Assembly: GCA_015903995.1 (NCBI GenBank)
Contig: JABMDK010000014.1
Span: 1-34,274 of the forward strand
DNA: 34,274 bases
From: Nitrospira sp.
GTDB taxonomy: Bacteria > Nitrospirota > Nitrospiria > Nitrospirales > Nitrospiraceae
Direction: 5' to 3'
The position numbers were made by a program, and so were the translations under genes. The notes under the pieces are model-generated. The model made no database searches. It saw only the letters and a program-made list of their open reading frames with translations, and had not been told where the DNA came from. Below, piece after piece: positions 1-8,607 of the stretch (the first letter of the stretch is position 1; the number at the start of each line of letters is the position of its first letter).

Positions 1-136
1 CACCCTGGATTTCTTGCCCAGCCCGCAGCACCACTCGTTTTTCCCATTCAGAGCGTTCCGCCGGCTCCTCGGCCCAGCCGACGTTCGGGAAGTCGAGCAA
101 CACAATGGTCATAACGAGAAGCGCCTTAAGTACCAT
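1..136 (-). CDS. Partial exported protein, 5' end only, cut by left edge
   Basis: This reading frame is too short for the ORF track because it leaves the window. Read on the minus strand from an ATG at 136, it gives about 45 residues beginning MVLKALLVMTIVLLD, followed by a cleavage-like stretch ending GWAEEP and a charged segment (ERSEWEKRVVLR). That is the pattern of a Sec signal peptide with an AxA-like cleavage region, so the product is probably periplasmic or outer-membrane. It lies downstream of the DUF3365 heme protein on the same strand, about 200 bases away. The ribosome binding site is weak, and the start codon sits inside a perfect inverted repeat. The family cannot be told from this fragment. 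The overlapping plus-strand ORF 14-391 has no recognisable content and is taken as a shadow. Confidence 0.5.
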   Translation of the reverse strand, partial: MVLKALLVMTIVLLDFPNVGWAEEPAERSEWEKRVVLRAGQEIQG

Positions 137-143
137 AGTACTT
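128..143. repeat. Perfect inverted repeat over a start codon
   Basis: AAGTAC and GTACTT flank a 4-base spacer (CATA) that contains the start codon of the left-edge gene. It could be an operator half-site pair or a small hairpin covering the translation start. It could also be chance, since the arms are only 6 bp. Confidence 0.3.
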
Positions 144-163
144 CATATTCGTTGTTCAGCCGG

Positions 164-183
164 CGCTTACGCGTACGTGAGCG
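164..183. repeat. Imperfect inverted repeat upstream of left-edge gene
   Basis: CGCTTACG and CGTGAGCG pair across a CGTA loop, with one G-T type mismatch that would pair as G-U in RNA. It lies in the 5' region of the left-edge minus-strand gene, about 30 bases before its start. No T-run follows on either strand, so it does not look like an intrinsic terminator. A role in the leader or as an operator is only a possibility. Confidence 0.22.
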
Positions 184-339
184 AAGTTCATCATGCACTC
201 ATTCATCAATTTTCTATGCCAGGAGTGCATCGGGCCGAATAGCATCCCCTTGGAATGGCGAGGACGAGTTCTCAGTCGCTCTTCCTCCGTGTGAGACAAA
301 TAGAAAGTGGTCGCAATGGCTCAGGCGATGCCATGTCCA

Positions 340-918
340 TTATCGAACTGGAATGGAAATGGAGACGGCTCCTAGCACGTCGTTAAGCTGATAGTCCCGC
401 TTGGGGCTCTGCGGATGGGCATTATGACACGTGACGCAGACAGCGGAAACTGCACGGTCTGCGTACAAGGCTTCAAAGCGTCGTTTGCCTCCTTCCGTGA
501 CGAATCCCTTATAGGGACGATCGGGCTCCGCCATGACGGCCTCCAGTCCTTTTTTCTCAAACTCGGTCGCTGGTCCGCTTTGCTTGTTGATCGGATGAAG
601 GCTGACCAGCCGGTATTGAACCTGGACGCCGGTCAATGCAGCTAACCTCGATGATTCTTGGAAAAATTGAGCTGGCAGCGGCAGGGCACTTTCAGTGCGC
701 CATCGTTCTGAGGATTCGATCACTCCACGCCGTTGCATCCCTTCCACGACGTGAACGGTGTAAAAAGTCCGGTCAGAGGCCAACACCGCATAAATGTAAT
801 CCACGACGGTTTCTACGGGAACCGTGGCCGATTCCTTACCGGCCAAGCCGGTTCCCCAAGCCACAAGCACGCACAGCATGACACCTAACCATCCGGCAAG
901 CACCTTCCTGAATGGCAT
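340..918 (-). CDS. DUF3365 family exported mono-heme protein
   Basis: The 192-residue product starts with a hydrophobic segment (VMLCVLVAWGTGLAG) that reads as a signal peptide, so it should be periplasmic. The rest matches the DUF3365 (Tll0287-like) heme-binding family: a helical sensor-like body, then a single c-type heme motif CVTCH at residues 161-165 and the family's typical C-terminus (LGAVSISIPV). Such proteins are small c-type cytochromes or heme sensors related to the periplasmic domains of some histidine kinases; here there is no kinase or membrane domain after the heme domain. A strong Shine-Dalgarno (GGGAGGG) lies just before the ATG at 918 and supports this start. The physiological partner is unknown; electron transfer or redox sensing are both plausible. 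The family call is confident, the role is not. Confidence 0.85.
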   Translation of the reverse strand: MPFRKVLAGWLGVMLCVLVAWGTGLAGKESATVPVETVVDYIYAVLASDRTFYTVHVVEGMQRRGVIESSERWRTESALPLPAQFFQESSRLAALTGVQVQYRLVSLHPINKQSGPATEFEKKGLEAVMAEPDRPYKGFVTEGGKRRFEALYADRAVSAVCVTCHNAHPQSPKRDYQLNDVLGAVSISIPVR

Positions 919-1097
919 AACACCCTCCCTTCTAAAGAGCCTTGCTGTCTATCGTCTCCTTGCTCTCTCGATGCCCATCGGCGGTAATGACCAGTCGGAC
1001 ATCACTGTACTCCTACGGGATGCTTGAAGGTTTCTAAAGAAAACCCGGCGACCACGACGGAATTGTTCAGTCATATGGGCGCATGCATAGCGCTCTT

Positions 1098-1134
1098 GTC
1101 TCATGATCCTTCGCAAGGACGCGTCTCATGATCC
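1098..1134. repeat. 12-bp direct repeat pair
   Basis: GTCTCATGATCC occurs at 1098-1109 and again at 1123-1134, start to start 25 bases apart. Each copy contains the palindrome TCATGA. The second copy overlaps the stop codon of the hydrolase relic, so this may be a small duplication rather than a regulatory site. Confidence 0.3.
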
Positions 1135-1305
1135 AACCTCCGATTCCGAAAACACTGCCGGGAACAGGGCCTTTCTCACAGCCTGGTAGACACAGTTCGC
1201 TACCGCTTCATTGCCTTGCGGAGAGTAGTGATCCACTAAAAACCGTTCATCGGAATTGCCCTCGAACACACAAGAGGCGGAGTCAACACCCATTTGCACT
1301 AGCCG
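1126..1305 (-). pseudogene. Relic: C-terminal end of an SGNH/GDSL-type hydrolase
   Basis: On the minus strand one frame is open for 59 codons and ends in TGA at 1126-1128, with another stop (TGA) directly upstream at 1306-1308. The peptide contains DERFLVDHYSPQGNEAVA followed by a helix-like VYQAVRKAL. In SGNH hydrolases the last catalytic block is a D-x-x-H segment followed by S-P-x-G-N and a terminal helix, and this peptide fits that layout (VDHYSPQGN). Everything before that block is missing or out of frame. SGNH proteins are common in exopolysaccharide clusters as esterases or O-acetyl-modifying enzymes, which fits the polysaccharide-export gene just upstream on the same strand. The family resemblance is recognised by eye, so this is tentative. 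Confidence 0.4.
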
Positions 1306-1357
1306 TCACCGCGTATCCGTGAGGGGATGGCGACCCACCGTGAAAGCTCGCTGTGGG

Positions 1358-1438
1358 CCGCACGCCACGGAGTTTGACCGTGCGCAACAACCCCACCGTC
1401 TTCAAGCAGCCAAAGACCTCTGGAGTTCGAACGGCGGA
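1358..1438 (-). pseudogene. Relic: C-terminal piece of an IS1182-type transposase
   Basis: A minus-strand frame reads PEVFGCLKTVGLLRTVKLRG over 1358-1423. Transposases with the DDE_Tnp_1_6 domain commonly carry an EEVFGWLKTVGGLRK(T/V)-like block around the catalytic glutamate near their C-terminus, and this peptide resembles it closely. The surrounding frame does not continue into the rest of a transposase, and no terminal repeats are visible. It is probably the worn remnant of an insertion sequence different from the intact one at 5.9-7.1 kb, whose equivalent block reads KKIEELWGEAKCWHGFRR. Confidence 0.38.
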
Positions 1439-1524
1439 TCAGTGAGGCCTAATCCGGTGTCCACGAAACCCAGGCCAGCTCAGACCGCCCCTTTTGTTTC
1501 CCTCATCCATCATTTTCCATCTAG

Positions 1525-2240
1525 CTACCGACCGGGGAAGACCACCATTGATTCACTTGGGATCACGAGGGTATCACCAGACTTCAGTTCAAAGTTATCC
1601 GCTATTCCGCTGCGAAGCACAATATCGTCATAACTGGCTGTGAATCGCTTCAGCCCTGGAGCCGTTTCTGTAAACCGAAAAATGACAATCTGATTTCTAG
1701 CCGCAGTCTCCTTAAATCCTCCCGCGATGGTAATTCCCTGCAAGAGCGTCGTTTTGCTTTTCAGTGGATACTTGCCGGGATTAGTTACCTCGCCGAGCAG
1801 AAAGATGTTGGAGCTGTTGACCTCCTTCAAGGTCACCGCAACAACCGGGTTTTGGACATATTCTTTGAGTCTGCTTGTCATTTCTTCAGCCAATTTGGTG
1901 GGCGTTTTCCCTACGGCTACTACATCGCGAATGATCGGCATTGAAAATCGCCCATCAGGACGTACTTGCACTTGTCTTGATAGGTCCGGATTCCTCCAGA
2001 CGGTAATGTCCAAGACATCTTCGGCGCCGATCACATAGTCACTGCTGACCGCATTCGACAGCTTATCGCCCCTCGCCTGACCAGTCGCTTTCTCAGCCTG
2101 CGCTGTCGCGACAGGCAATGCAGAGGTATCTGCCGGTAATTTACCGGCATCCGGCTCAACCGCCCCCCCTGGGAAAATCCCGACCCAGAGAATGTTGCAA
2201 TCGTGAACACAGTGATTGGAAACCATAAGGAGCGCTTCAT
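1525..2240 (-). pseudogene. Polysaccharide export protein (Wza-like), frameshifted in a G7 tract
   Basis: The track ORF (1525-2226) encodes a periplasmic polysaccharide biosynthesis/export protein: a Poly_export domain starting at SDYVIGAEDVLDITVWR, then an SLBB-type segment (FLLGEVTNPGKYPL, LLQGITIAGG). Its own first residues are nonsense, while the overlapping frame carries a good signal peptide (MKRSLWFPITVFTIATFSG) from an ATG at 2240, preceded by GGAGGG. The two frames meet at seven G on the coding strand (C7 at 2163-2169). One more G would join them into a roughly 238-residue protein with the signal peptide followed directly by AVEPDAGK. Wza-family proteins form the outer-membrane channel for capsule or exopolysaccharide export; no lipobox cysteine is seen here. 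The lesion may be a sequencing error, a real mutation or a phase-variable tract. Confidence 0.8.
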
Positions 2241-2249
2241 GAACATGAT

Positions 2250-2255
2250 CCCTCC
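2250..2255 (-). promoter_or_regulatory. Ribosome binding site fixing the start of the export gene
   Basis: GGAGGG on the minus strand lies 9 bases before the ATG at 2240 (MKRS) and 3 bases before the ATG at 2246 (MFMK). The spacing favours 2240. It shows that translation begins in the frame carrying the signal peptide, not at the track ORF start at 2226. Confidence 0.6.
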
Positions 2256-2500
2256 TATCCTTACGCGTACACCTTGCCTCTCGTGGTTGAGGTAAGGAAG
2301 AATCGTTCTCGTTTCGAGCGCGACACCTCCGGAGTCATGGACCGTCCTACCAATCGCTAAAACTTTGCTGATAATTTTCGTTACTGCGCGCGATGGCCGT
2401 TTGTTGCAGATGTCAACGGGATTTCCGCACCATCCTTTGTGGGCACTTCGGCATTCGCACACTACGACTCTTCTTTGGGTTGTCCTTCATCGCCATCCTT

Positions 2501-2900
2501 CTACCTCGGTGTGACGCTGTCCACCAATGAGGGGCTGACGAATGTCTCACCTGCCAATGCGGCACGGACAGCCGGCGCAAGATCCTCATGGGCTGACTGC
2601 TTGCGCACAAACCCCACCGCACCAGCCGCAAAAGCCTCCTCGATCAACCGAGAGTGCGTATGCATCGTACAAATGATTACCTTGCATTCCGGTAGGTCTC
2701 GCTGAAGGAGTCGCGTCGCTTCAAGCCCATCGACTCCCGGCATCATAAGATCCAACACCACCACATCCGGGTGAAGACGCAGCGATTCGTTGTCCGTCGG
2801 AAACTGCCGCGACCACCTCACCCACCGCATCCGCCAATCGACGGAGGTTCGACAGGATGTGTGGATGATCATCTGCCAATAAGATCTGCGGTGTAGGCAT
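2501..2900 (-). pseudogene. Response-regulator receiver domain, broken in the N-terminal third
   Basis: The true start appears to be the ATG at 2900, after an AAGAGGT ribosome binding site, giving MPTPQILLADDHPHILSNLRR with the acidic pair D10-D11 of a receiver domain. The frame then runs out after VVAAVSDGQ, and the track ORF (-) takes over at about 2790-2810 with LRLHPDVVVLDLMMPGVDG, which carries the phosphoacceptor aspartate. The later switch threonine region (IICTMHT) and the conserved lysine (FVRKQS) are also present. Only 22 bases separate the conserved DG and PDVV blocks; NarL-type proteins have about 11 residues there, so a deletion of 11 bases would explain both the shift and the shortness. 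No LuxR-type HTH follows the receiver domain; it ends at SLVDSVTPR. The gene lies upstream of the export gene and may have regulated it. Confidence 0.7.
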
Positions 2901-3157
2901 GACCTCTTGTGGTTCCCGTGTATATAATGGTTATCCTCAGGCGAACGGAGGGACTCGGATGGTCGGTCCTGCTGGATGAGCCCGCATTATTCCTGACGGT
3001 TCCTGACGAATCGGCTACCACTGGGAGACAAGCCCAAAGAGCCAGCCTCCCGTATCCAGCAAATCCAGCGGTTGCCAATGTCGCGTGCCTGATTGCTACA
3101 CCGCCCAGCTCTTCCTATTGGAATTCTCTCGACCGACCAACGCGCCGCTCGAACTCA

Positions 3158-3412
3158 TCACGGAAGAAGCGACGCAAGACCCGGTCGCCGAAAAGAGGCG
3201 GAGGCCATCGGCAAATGACTGACCTCAGCCCACGACAACACCGCGATCTCCTGCTCGACGCAGCAAGATTGAAGGAGCAGTAGCACACCGAAAAATAGGG
3301 CGATGATGCCGGGCCAGATCATCGAGAGCGCACCGAGAACAAGGACGAAGGTGATCGCCACCAATGGCAGCCGGAAGAGTTGGTTCTTGTCTCGGATCAT
3401 CGGATCCTCCAT
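3158..3412 (-). CDS. Small membrane protein of unknown function
   Basis: The preferred start is the ATG at 3412 (MEDPMIRDKNQ), which has GGGAG nine bases upstream; the track start at 3499 has no visible ribosome binding site. The product of about 84 residues has a short charged N-terminus, then a long hydrophobic region (LVAITFVLVLGALSMIWPG and IIALFFGVLLLL), which could be one long or two closely spaced membrane helices. The tail after LLLLQSCC looks less protein-like. I recognise no family. The reading could be a real small inner-membrane protein or the start of a damaged gene, in keeping with its broken neighbours. Confidence 0.4.
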   Translation of the reverse strand: MEDPMIRDKNQLFRLPLVAITFVLVLGALSMIWPGIIALFFGVLLLLQSCCVEQEIAVLSWAEVSHLPMASASFRRPGLASLLP

Positions 3413-3499
3413 GGTTTCGATCTCCCGCCGGCCACGCTTAGCCTGTGTGCATGCGGATCCCAACACGTTCCCGACTTCTTCGTCATCATCGGTGATCAT

Positions 3500-3878
3500 G
3501 TAAGGCGTAGGCTGCTGATGTAGGATATCTCATGCATGACACACCCTTCACAGTTGCGAAAACACAATATATGAGTTTGGTTGTCGAAAGAGAACTAGGA
3601 GAAAGCCTAGGGGAAAGACAAAAGGACCCTGGCTCACATTGTTCGTGAGTCATGAGTTACCGTCAAACTGTACTGGATCGGCTTTGCGTAAGGAGCGGAC
3701 TATTGGTAAGGTGAAGAATGAAGAGCGTGGAATGGATTACGGCACATCGCAACAGTAGACGAGAGACTGGCGCAAGATGTGGAGACCGCCTCTCGCACAG
3801 GATCTGAAAGTCAGAAGTAGTTCGAGGCCAAGGTATGCGCTCAGTGGGTGGGATGCGTAACAAAGCACGGGGGAAGTC
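3500..3878. other. Intergenic region upstream of ftsH
   Basis: This stretch separates the small membrane protein from the divergent ftsH gene. It contains two weak hairpins, CTAGG-AGAAAG-CCTAG near 3595-3610 and CTCAC-N7-GTGAG near 3630-3650, neither followed by a T-run. The listed minus-strand ORFs 3663-4079 and 3737-4093 are shadows of ftsH. I see no gene, relic or convincing promoter hexamer pair. The ftsH ribosome binding site (GGGGGAAG) is at its right end. Confidence 0.45.
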
Positions 3879-4304
3879 ATGAGTTCCATTGTAAAAACCC
3901 TCCTGTTGTGGGGAATGGTCGGCTTGTTCATGGCAGTACTCTTTAATATGTTTGCGGTACCGACGCAGGCGCCGGAAGAAGAAGTCATCTTCAGCGAGTT
4001 CATGGCGAAGCTGGAACAAAGTGCCTTGGACAAAGTTACCATCCGGGGCCAGTACATCAGCGGAGTCCTGAAGGACCACACGCGGATTCGCACCTATGCG
4101 GCTGATGATCCTGAGATGGTCAAGGTGCTGCGTGAAAAAGGAGTCCAGATCGAAGTGAAGCCGTCCGGGGAGACCCCCTGGTATCTCACGCTTCTCTACT
4201 CATGGGGCCCCTTTATTCTGTTTCTTGTACTCGTTCTGTTCTTCATGCGCCGGATGCAGGCCGGTGAGAATAGTCCCTTATCGTTCGGAAAAAGCCGGGT
4301 ATGA
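3879..4304 (+). CDS. ftsH: FtsH protease, N-terminal fragment (membrane and periplasmic part)
   Basis: The 141-residue product is the first quarter of FtsH. It has a first membrane helix (VKTLLLWGMVGLFMAVLFNMF), a periplasmic FtsH_ext domain (SEFMAKLEQSALDKVTIRG through the KGVQIEVKP strand), a second membrane helix (WGPFILFLVLVLFFM) and the linker RRMQAGENSPLSFGKSRV. It ends in TGA exactly where other FtsH proteins continue SFGKSRA(R/K)-(L/M)LTEE. The next codon is ATG of the C-terminal fragment in the same frame, so one base change (for example CGA to TGA) split a single gene. A strong GGGGGAAG ribosome binding site precedes the ATG. Alone this fragment has no catalytic function. Confidence 0.85.
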   Translation: MSSIVKTLLLWGMVGLFMAVLFNMFAVPTQAPEEEVIFSEFMAKLEQSALDKVTIRGQYISGVLKDHTRIRTYAADDPEMVKVLREKGVQIEVKPSGETPWYLTLLYSWGPFILFLVLVLFFMRRMQAGENSPLSFGKSRV

Positions 4305-5690
<1,386 letters not shown>

Positions 5691-5851
5691 GAAAGACTGC
5701 GCCGCGACTGCCTACGATCCCTCCCCACGGTTGAAATTGCACCATCTGTGGACAGTCACTCCAACCGATCTGAGCTAGTCATGACAAGCATACCGACGTG
5801 TGCCTGTCGACACCACTAGGATTACACCGAGAGAGAAGAAGACAGAATACT

Positions 5852-7095
5852 AGCAGGCTGTTGACAAACCCTCTCCCGCATTCACGGTAGATATGCTAAG
5901 AGGATTCTCCATCAGGAGGACCTCCCCTATGATGGGCACCGCCGATCCCCAGCCGTCGATGTTCTACCACATCAGGTTAGAGCAGTATGTGACCGCCGAT
6001 CATCCGATGCGGAAGATCCGGCCCTTGATCGATACGGCGCGGATTCGACAGCTCTGCGCGCCGTTGTATGCCGACACTGGCCGCCCATCGATTCCACCGG
6101 AGCAACTGTTTCTGGCCCTCCTGGGCGGGTATCTGCTGGGGGTGACCTCGGAACGAGCCTTGGTACGCGAGCTGACGGGCAATCTGGTGTTGCGCTGGTT
6201 TGTAGGACTGGATTTAGATCAGATGCCCTGGGACCACTCCACGTTTTCACAGAATCGGAAGCGGCGGTTTACCAAGAGCGGGCTGCTTGAGCGGTTGTTT
6301 GATGAGACGGTGACGCTCGCGATCAAACAGAAGCTGGTCTCACCCCATACCACGCTGGATGGCACGCTAGTCCAGGCGAATGCGTCGCACAAGAGCTTCG
6401 TCCCCCTGGAGGTCTTTCTGAAGCCGGAGGAGTACAAGCAGCGGATTCGGTCCCTGGATGCGGGGCCAGAGCAGGCTCACGATCCGGGAAATCCCACGGT
6501 CACGTTTCGTGGGGAGCGGCGTTCCAATCAGACGCATCGCTCGACGACCGATCCCGACGCCAAGCTGGCCAACAAGGGGAATGGGACCGCAGCGATCGTC
6601 GGCTATACGGTGAACGGCCTGATGGAGAATCGGCATCGGCTGTTGCTCGGCATCAATGTGGAGTCATTTCGTGGGCCGGCTTCAGAGACGGACGGCGGGC
6701 GGACGTTGCTCGACCGGTTTCATGCCACACACGATCTTCGGATTCAGACCGTGGGCGCGGATAAAGGGTATTTTGCGAAGCCGTTCCTGACGGCGCTCTT
6801 CAAACGACGGATCCTCCCCCACATTGCGGCCAAGACGACGGGATGGGAGGCGGTGCATCGGCGGGTACGACGACTGAGTCGGACGGTGGGCTACCAGCTT
6901 TCACAACGGGCCCGGAAAAAGATCGAAGAACTCTGGGGCGAGGCAAAATGCTGGCACGGCTTCCGGCGCTTTCAGCGGCGAGGACTCCTGCAGGTCCGAG
7001 ACGAGGCCTATCTCATGGGCTGGCTGCTGAATCTGAAACGGCTGGCCACCCTGCTCCCAGCGTGGGCCTAGCCGAGATTATTCATGACTGATGGT
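5852..7095 (+). mobile_element. IS1182/IS5-like insertion sequence, right end not identified
   Basis: A DDE transposase gene lies between ftsH and the 3' end of glgA. About 40-75 bases upstream of it is AGCAGGCTGTTGACAAACCC (from 5852), whose first 12 bases also form the terminus of the palindromic repeat at 29322. I could not find the inverted complement (CAACAGCCTGCT) downstream of the transposase, so the right end may have been lost, or the true ends differ. The octamer AGTCATGA occurs near 5778 and, inverted, near 7083-7090, but that is too short to define ends. The right boundary given is approximate. Confidence 0.6.
5929..7071 (+). CDS. Transposase, IS1182/IS5-like (DUF772 plus DDE domain)
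   Basis: The chosen start is the ATG at 5929 (MMGTADPQPSMFYHIRLEQ), which has AGGAGG nine bases upstream; the track start at 5893 adds 12 unlikely residues. The product of about 380 residues has the DUF772 N-terminal region (PLYADTGRPSIPPEQLFLALLGGYLLG) and the signature PWDHSTFSQNRKR, then an RNase H-like DDE domain with the catalytic residues in TTLDGTLVQANASH, VGADKGYF and KIEELWGEAKCWHGFRR. All three acidic residues are present and the frame is intact, so the enzyme looks active. It ends ALLPAWA-like (TLLPAWA). The element sits where both flanking genes, ftsH and glgA, carry lesions. Confidence 0.9.
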   Translation: MMGTADPQPSMFYHIRLEQYVTADHPMRKIRPLIDTARIRQLCAPLYADTGRPSIPPEQLFLALLGGYLLGVTSERALVRELTGNLVLRWFVGLDLDQMPWDHSTFSQNRKRRFTKSGLLERLFDETVTLAIKQKLVSPHTTLDGTLVQANASHKSFVPLEVFLKPEEYKQRIRSLDAGPEQAHDPGNPTVTFRGERRSNQTHRSTTDPDAKLANKGNGTAAIVGYTVNGLMENRHRLLLGINVESFRGPASETDGGRTLLDRFHATHDLRIQTVGADKGYFAKPFLTALFKRRILPHIAAKTTGWEAVHRRVRRLSRTVGYQLSQRARKKIEELWGEAKCWHGFRRFQRRGLLQVRDEAYLMGWLLNLKRLATLLPAWA

Positions 7096-7183
7096 CAGCG
7101 GGGCAACGGCCGCCATTCTGGAGAAGCCGACGACTCTTCTGCCCCTATCGCAATCGCTGATGGCACCTTCATTCCCGTGTAGA

Positions 7184-8587
7184 TCAAGGATTGCCATGTC
7201 TGCCGTTCTTTGTACACATGAAGCGAGAGTAAGAGCGCCGAGAGGAGAGAGTCCGTCGAAGCATCAATGAAATGAAACCCAGTTGCACACCTAGATTTGA
7301 CCGTTGAAGGTCGAAAGGGAACGCCAATCCTCCGGTACGGCGCACAATAGGTACGGTGCCGTACCGAAGGCTATAGAGCTGACTTAATCCACATGGTTCA
7401 TAGCGAGACGGCATAATTAATATGTCGGAGCCAGCTTCAATGCGATGCGCCATCCCTTCATCAAAGCCAAGACATAGGCCGATTTGATCGGGATATCTAG
7501 CTTTGACTGCAGTAAATTGTTGTTCTAAATGGTGATCTCCAGTTCCCAGTACGACAATTTGCAGATCCAAAGACATAAGCTCGGGAATCACATCCAACAA
7601 GAGATCGAAGCCCTTCTGGAAAGTCAGCCGGCCGATCACAGCCAACAAGGGAACATCACGATTTGGTAGTCCAAGCTCCCGTTGTAGCACTCGCTTGCAT
7701 GCTTGCTTCCCCGACAAATCAGCAACCGTATACTGCGCCGGCAGGTAGGGGTCGCTCTCTGGATTCCAGAGAGCGACATCGATTCCGTTAACAATTCCTT
7801 TAACACCATCCGCACGGCTTGCCAGTACACCTTCAAGACCGCATCCATACTCTGCGGTCATGATCTCCTTCGCATAAGTAGGACTCACGGTGGAAACAAC
7901 ATCCGAAAAGATGATGCCACCCTTCAGACAATTCACCGACCCGTAGAACTCAAGGCTGCTCGGAGAAAACAGCGATGTGGGAAGCCCCGTCTTCACAAAC
8001 TGCTGGCCAGGGAAGATTCCTTGATATCCCATGTTATGCAGGGTCAAGAGCACTTTCAGCTGATCGAATCCCCTATACTCATGAGGAAGAGCTTTCAGAT
8101 ACACCGCGCATAGTGCCGTCTGCCAATCGTGCAAGTGCAGCACATCAACCTTCTCCCTTCGTGCTTCGATCAAACCACGTACTATTTCGAGGACTGCACG
8201 ACAGAATAGGACAAACCGATCCAGGTTGTCCGGATAGTCCTGATGGTCTTGTTGGTAGAGACCCGGGCGATCAAAGAACGGATCGTACCGCACAAACAGC
8301 ACTCTCAACCGATGCAATGTGCCTGTCACCGATATGTTCTCTTCTTCTACCGTGACATCAATAGGCTTCCCATCCACCGGAATAGAGAGTCGCATGGCCG
8401 ATTGACGAGATTCTCCGATCGCTCGACCTCGATAATCCGGCATCACTAATGTCACATGATGTCCCAACTTCGTCAGCTCGATCGACAATGCGCCGACCAC
8501 ATCGGCCAATCCACCCGTTTTGGCATACGGAACAGCTTCGGAAGCTGCCATCACAATATTCAAACTATCTCCTGACGCTTGTATCAT
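7184..8587 (-). CDS. glgA: Glycogen synthase, C-terminus frameshifted and truncated
   Basis: This is a bacterial ADP-glucose (or UDP-glucose) glycogen synthase of the GT5 family. It has the N-terminal nucleotide-sugar binding motif KTGGLADV at residues 23-30, the LHLHDWQTAL block, the GT-B C-terminal block starting VIGRLTFQKGFDLL, and the acceptor/nucleotide motif MPSRYEPCGLSQLYSLRYGT. After TGGLA...GVQLGF the track frame runs into unlikely sequence. Adding one base within about 7269-7280 restores the expected end: HFIDASTDSLLSALLLSLH and YKERQTWQSLIYTGM, then it departs from the family and stops at 7095. The last 15-20 residues expected (a DFSWE-like segment) are absent, next to the insertion sequence. 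The enzyme is probably impaired. It is the last gene of a minus-strand run after a lipoprotein. Confidence 0.88.
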   Translation of the reverse strand: MIQASGDSLNIVMAASEAVPYAKTGGLADVVGALSIELTKLGHHVTLVMPDYRGRAIGESRQSAMRLSIPVDGKPIDVTVEEENISVTGTLHRLRVLFVRYDPFFDRPGLYQQDHQDYPDNLDRFVLFCRAVLEIVRGLIEARREKVDVLHLHDWQTALCAVYLKALPHEYRGFDQLKVLLTLHNMGYQGIFPGQQFVKTGLPTSLFSPSSLEFYGSVNCLKGGIIFSDVVSTVSPTYAKEIMTAEYGCGLEGVLASRADGVKGIVNGIDVALWNPESDPYLPAQYTVADLSGKQACKRVLQRELGLPNRDVPLLAVIGRLTFQKGFDLLLDVIPELMSLDLQIVVLGTGDHHLEQQFTAVKARYPDQIGLCLGFDEGMAHRIEAGSDILIMPSRYEPCGLSQLYSLRYGTVPIVRRTGGLAFPFDLQRSNLGVQLGFISLMLRRTLSSRRSYSRFMCTKNGRHGNP

Positions 8588-8607
8588 GCAGGTATTCGGT
8601 GGAAAAT

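Larger units (their letters stand above)
919..1524. other. Long gap without an intact gene, holding gene relics
   Basis: No convincing intact reading frame occupies this stretch; the plus-strand ORFs listed here (1128-1322, 1256-1633) show no family resemblance. Reading the minus strand in all frames shows two coding relics, annotated separately: the C-terminal end of an SGNH-like hydrolase and a short piece resembling the C-terminal part of an IS1182-type transposase. A 12-base direct repeat (GTCTCATGATCC) occurs at 1098-1109 and 1123-1134. I see no RNA gene or clear terminator. Confidence 0.5.

Noticed and set aside
14-391. 125-residue plus-strand ORF at the left edge
   Set aside because: Low-complexity, arginine- and serine-rich sequence with no family resemblance; the opposite strand carries a good signal peptide and the end of the DUF3365 gene.
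2909-3283. Plus-strand ORF, and an alternative frame reading YTAQLFLLEFSRPTNAPLELI
   Set aside because: The alternative frame looks mildly coding-like but has stops upstream, no start signal and no recognised family, so I could not support a gene or relic.
4302-4304. TGA in ftsH as a selenocysteine or recoded codon
   Set aside because: TGA ends other intact genes here (for example metG and ftsB), there is no cysteine at that place in FtsH, and no stem-loop of the selenocysteine type is evident downstream.
5921-5931. Hairpin of AGGAGG with the following ACCTCC before the transposase start
   Set aside because: The two arms are nearly adjacent, leaving no room for a loop, so masking of the ribosome binding site by this hairpin is not convincing.
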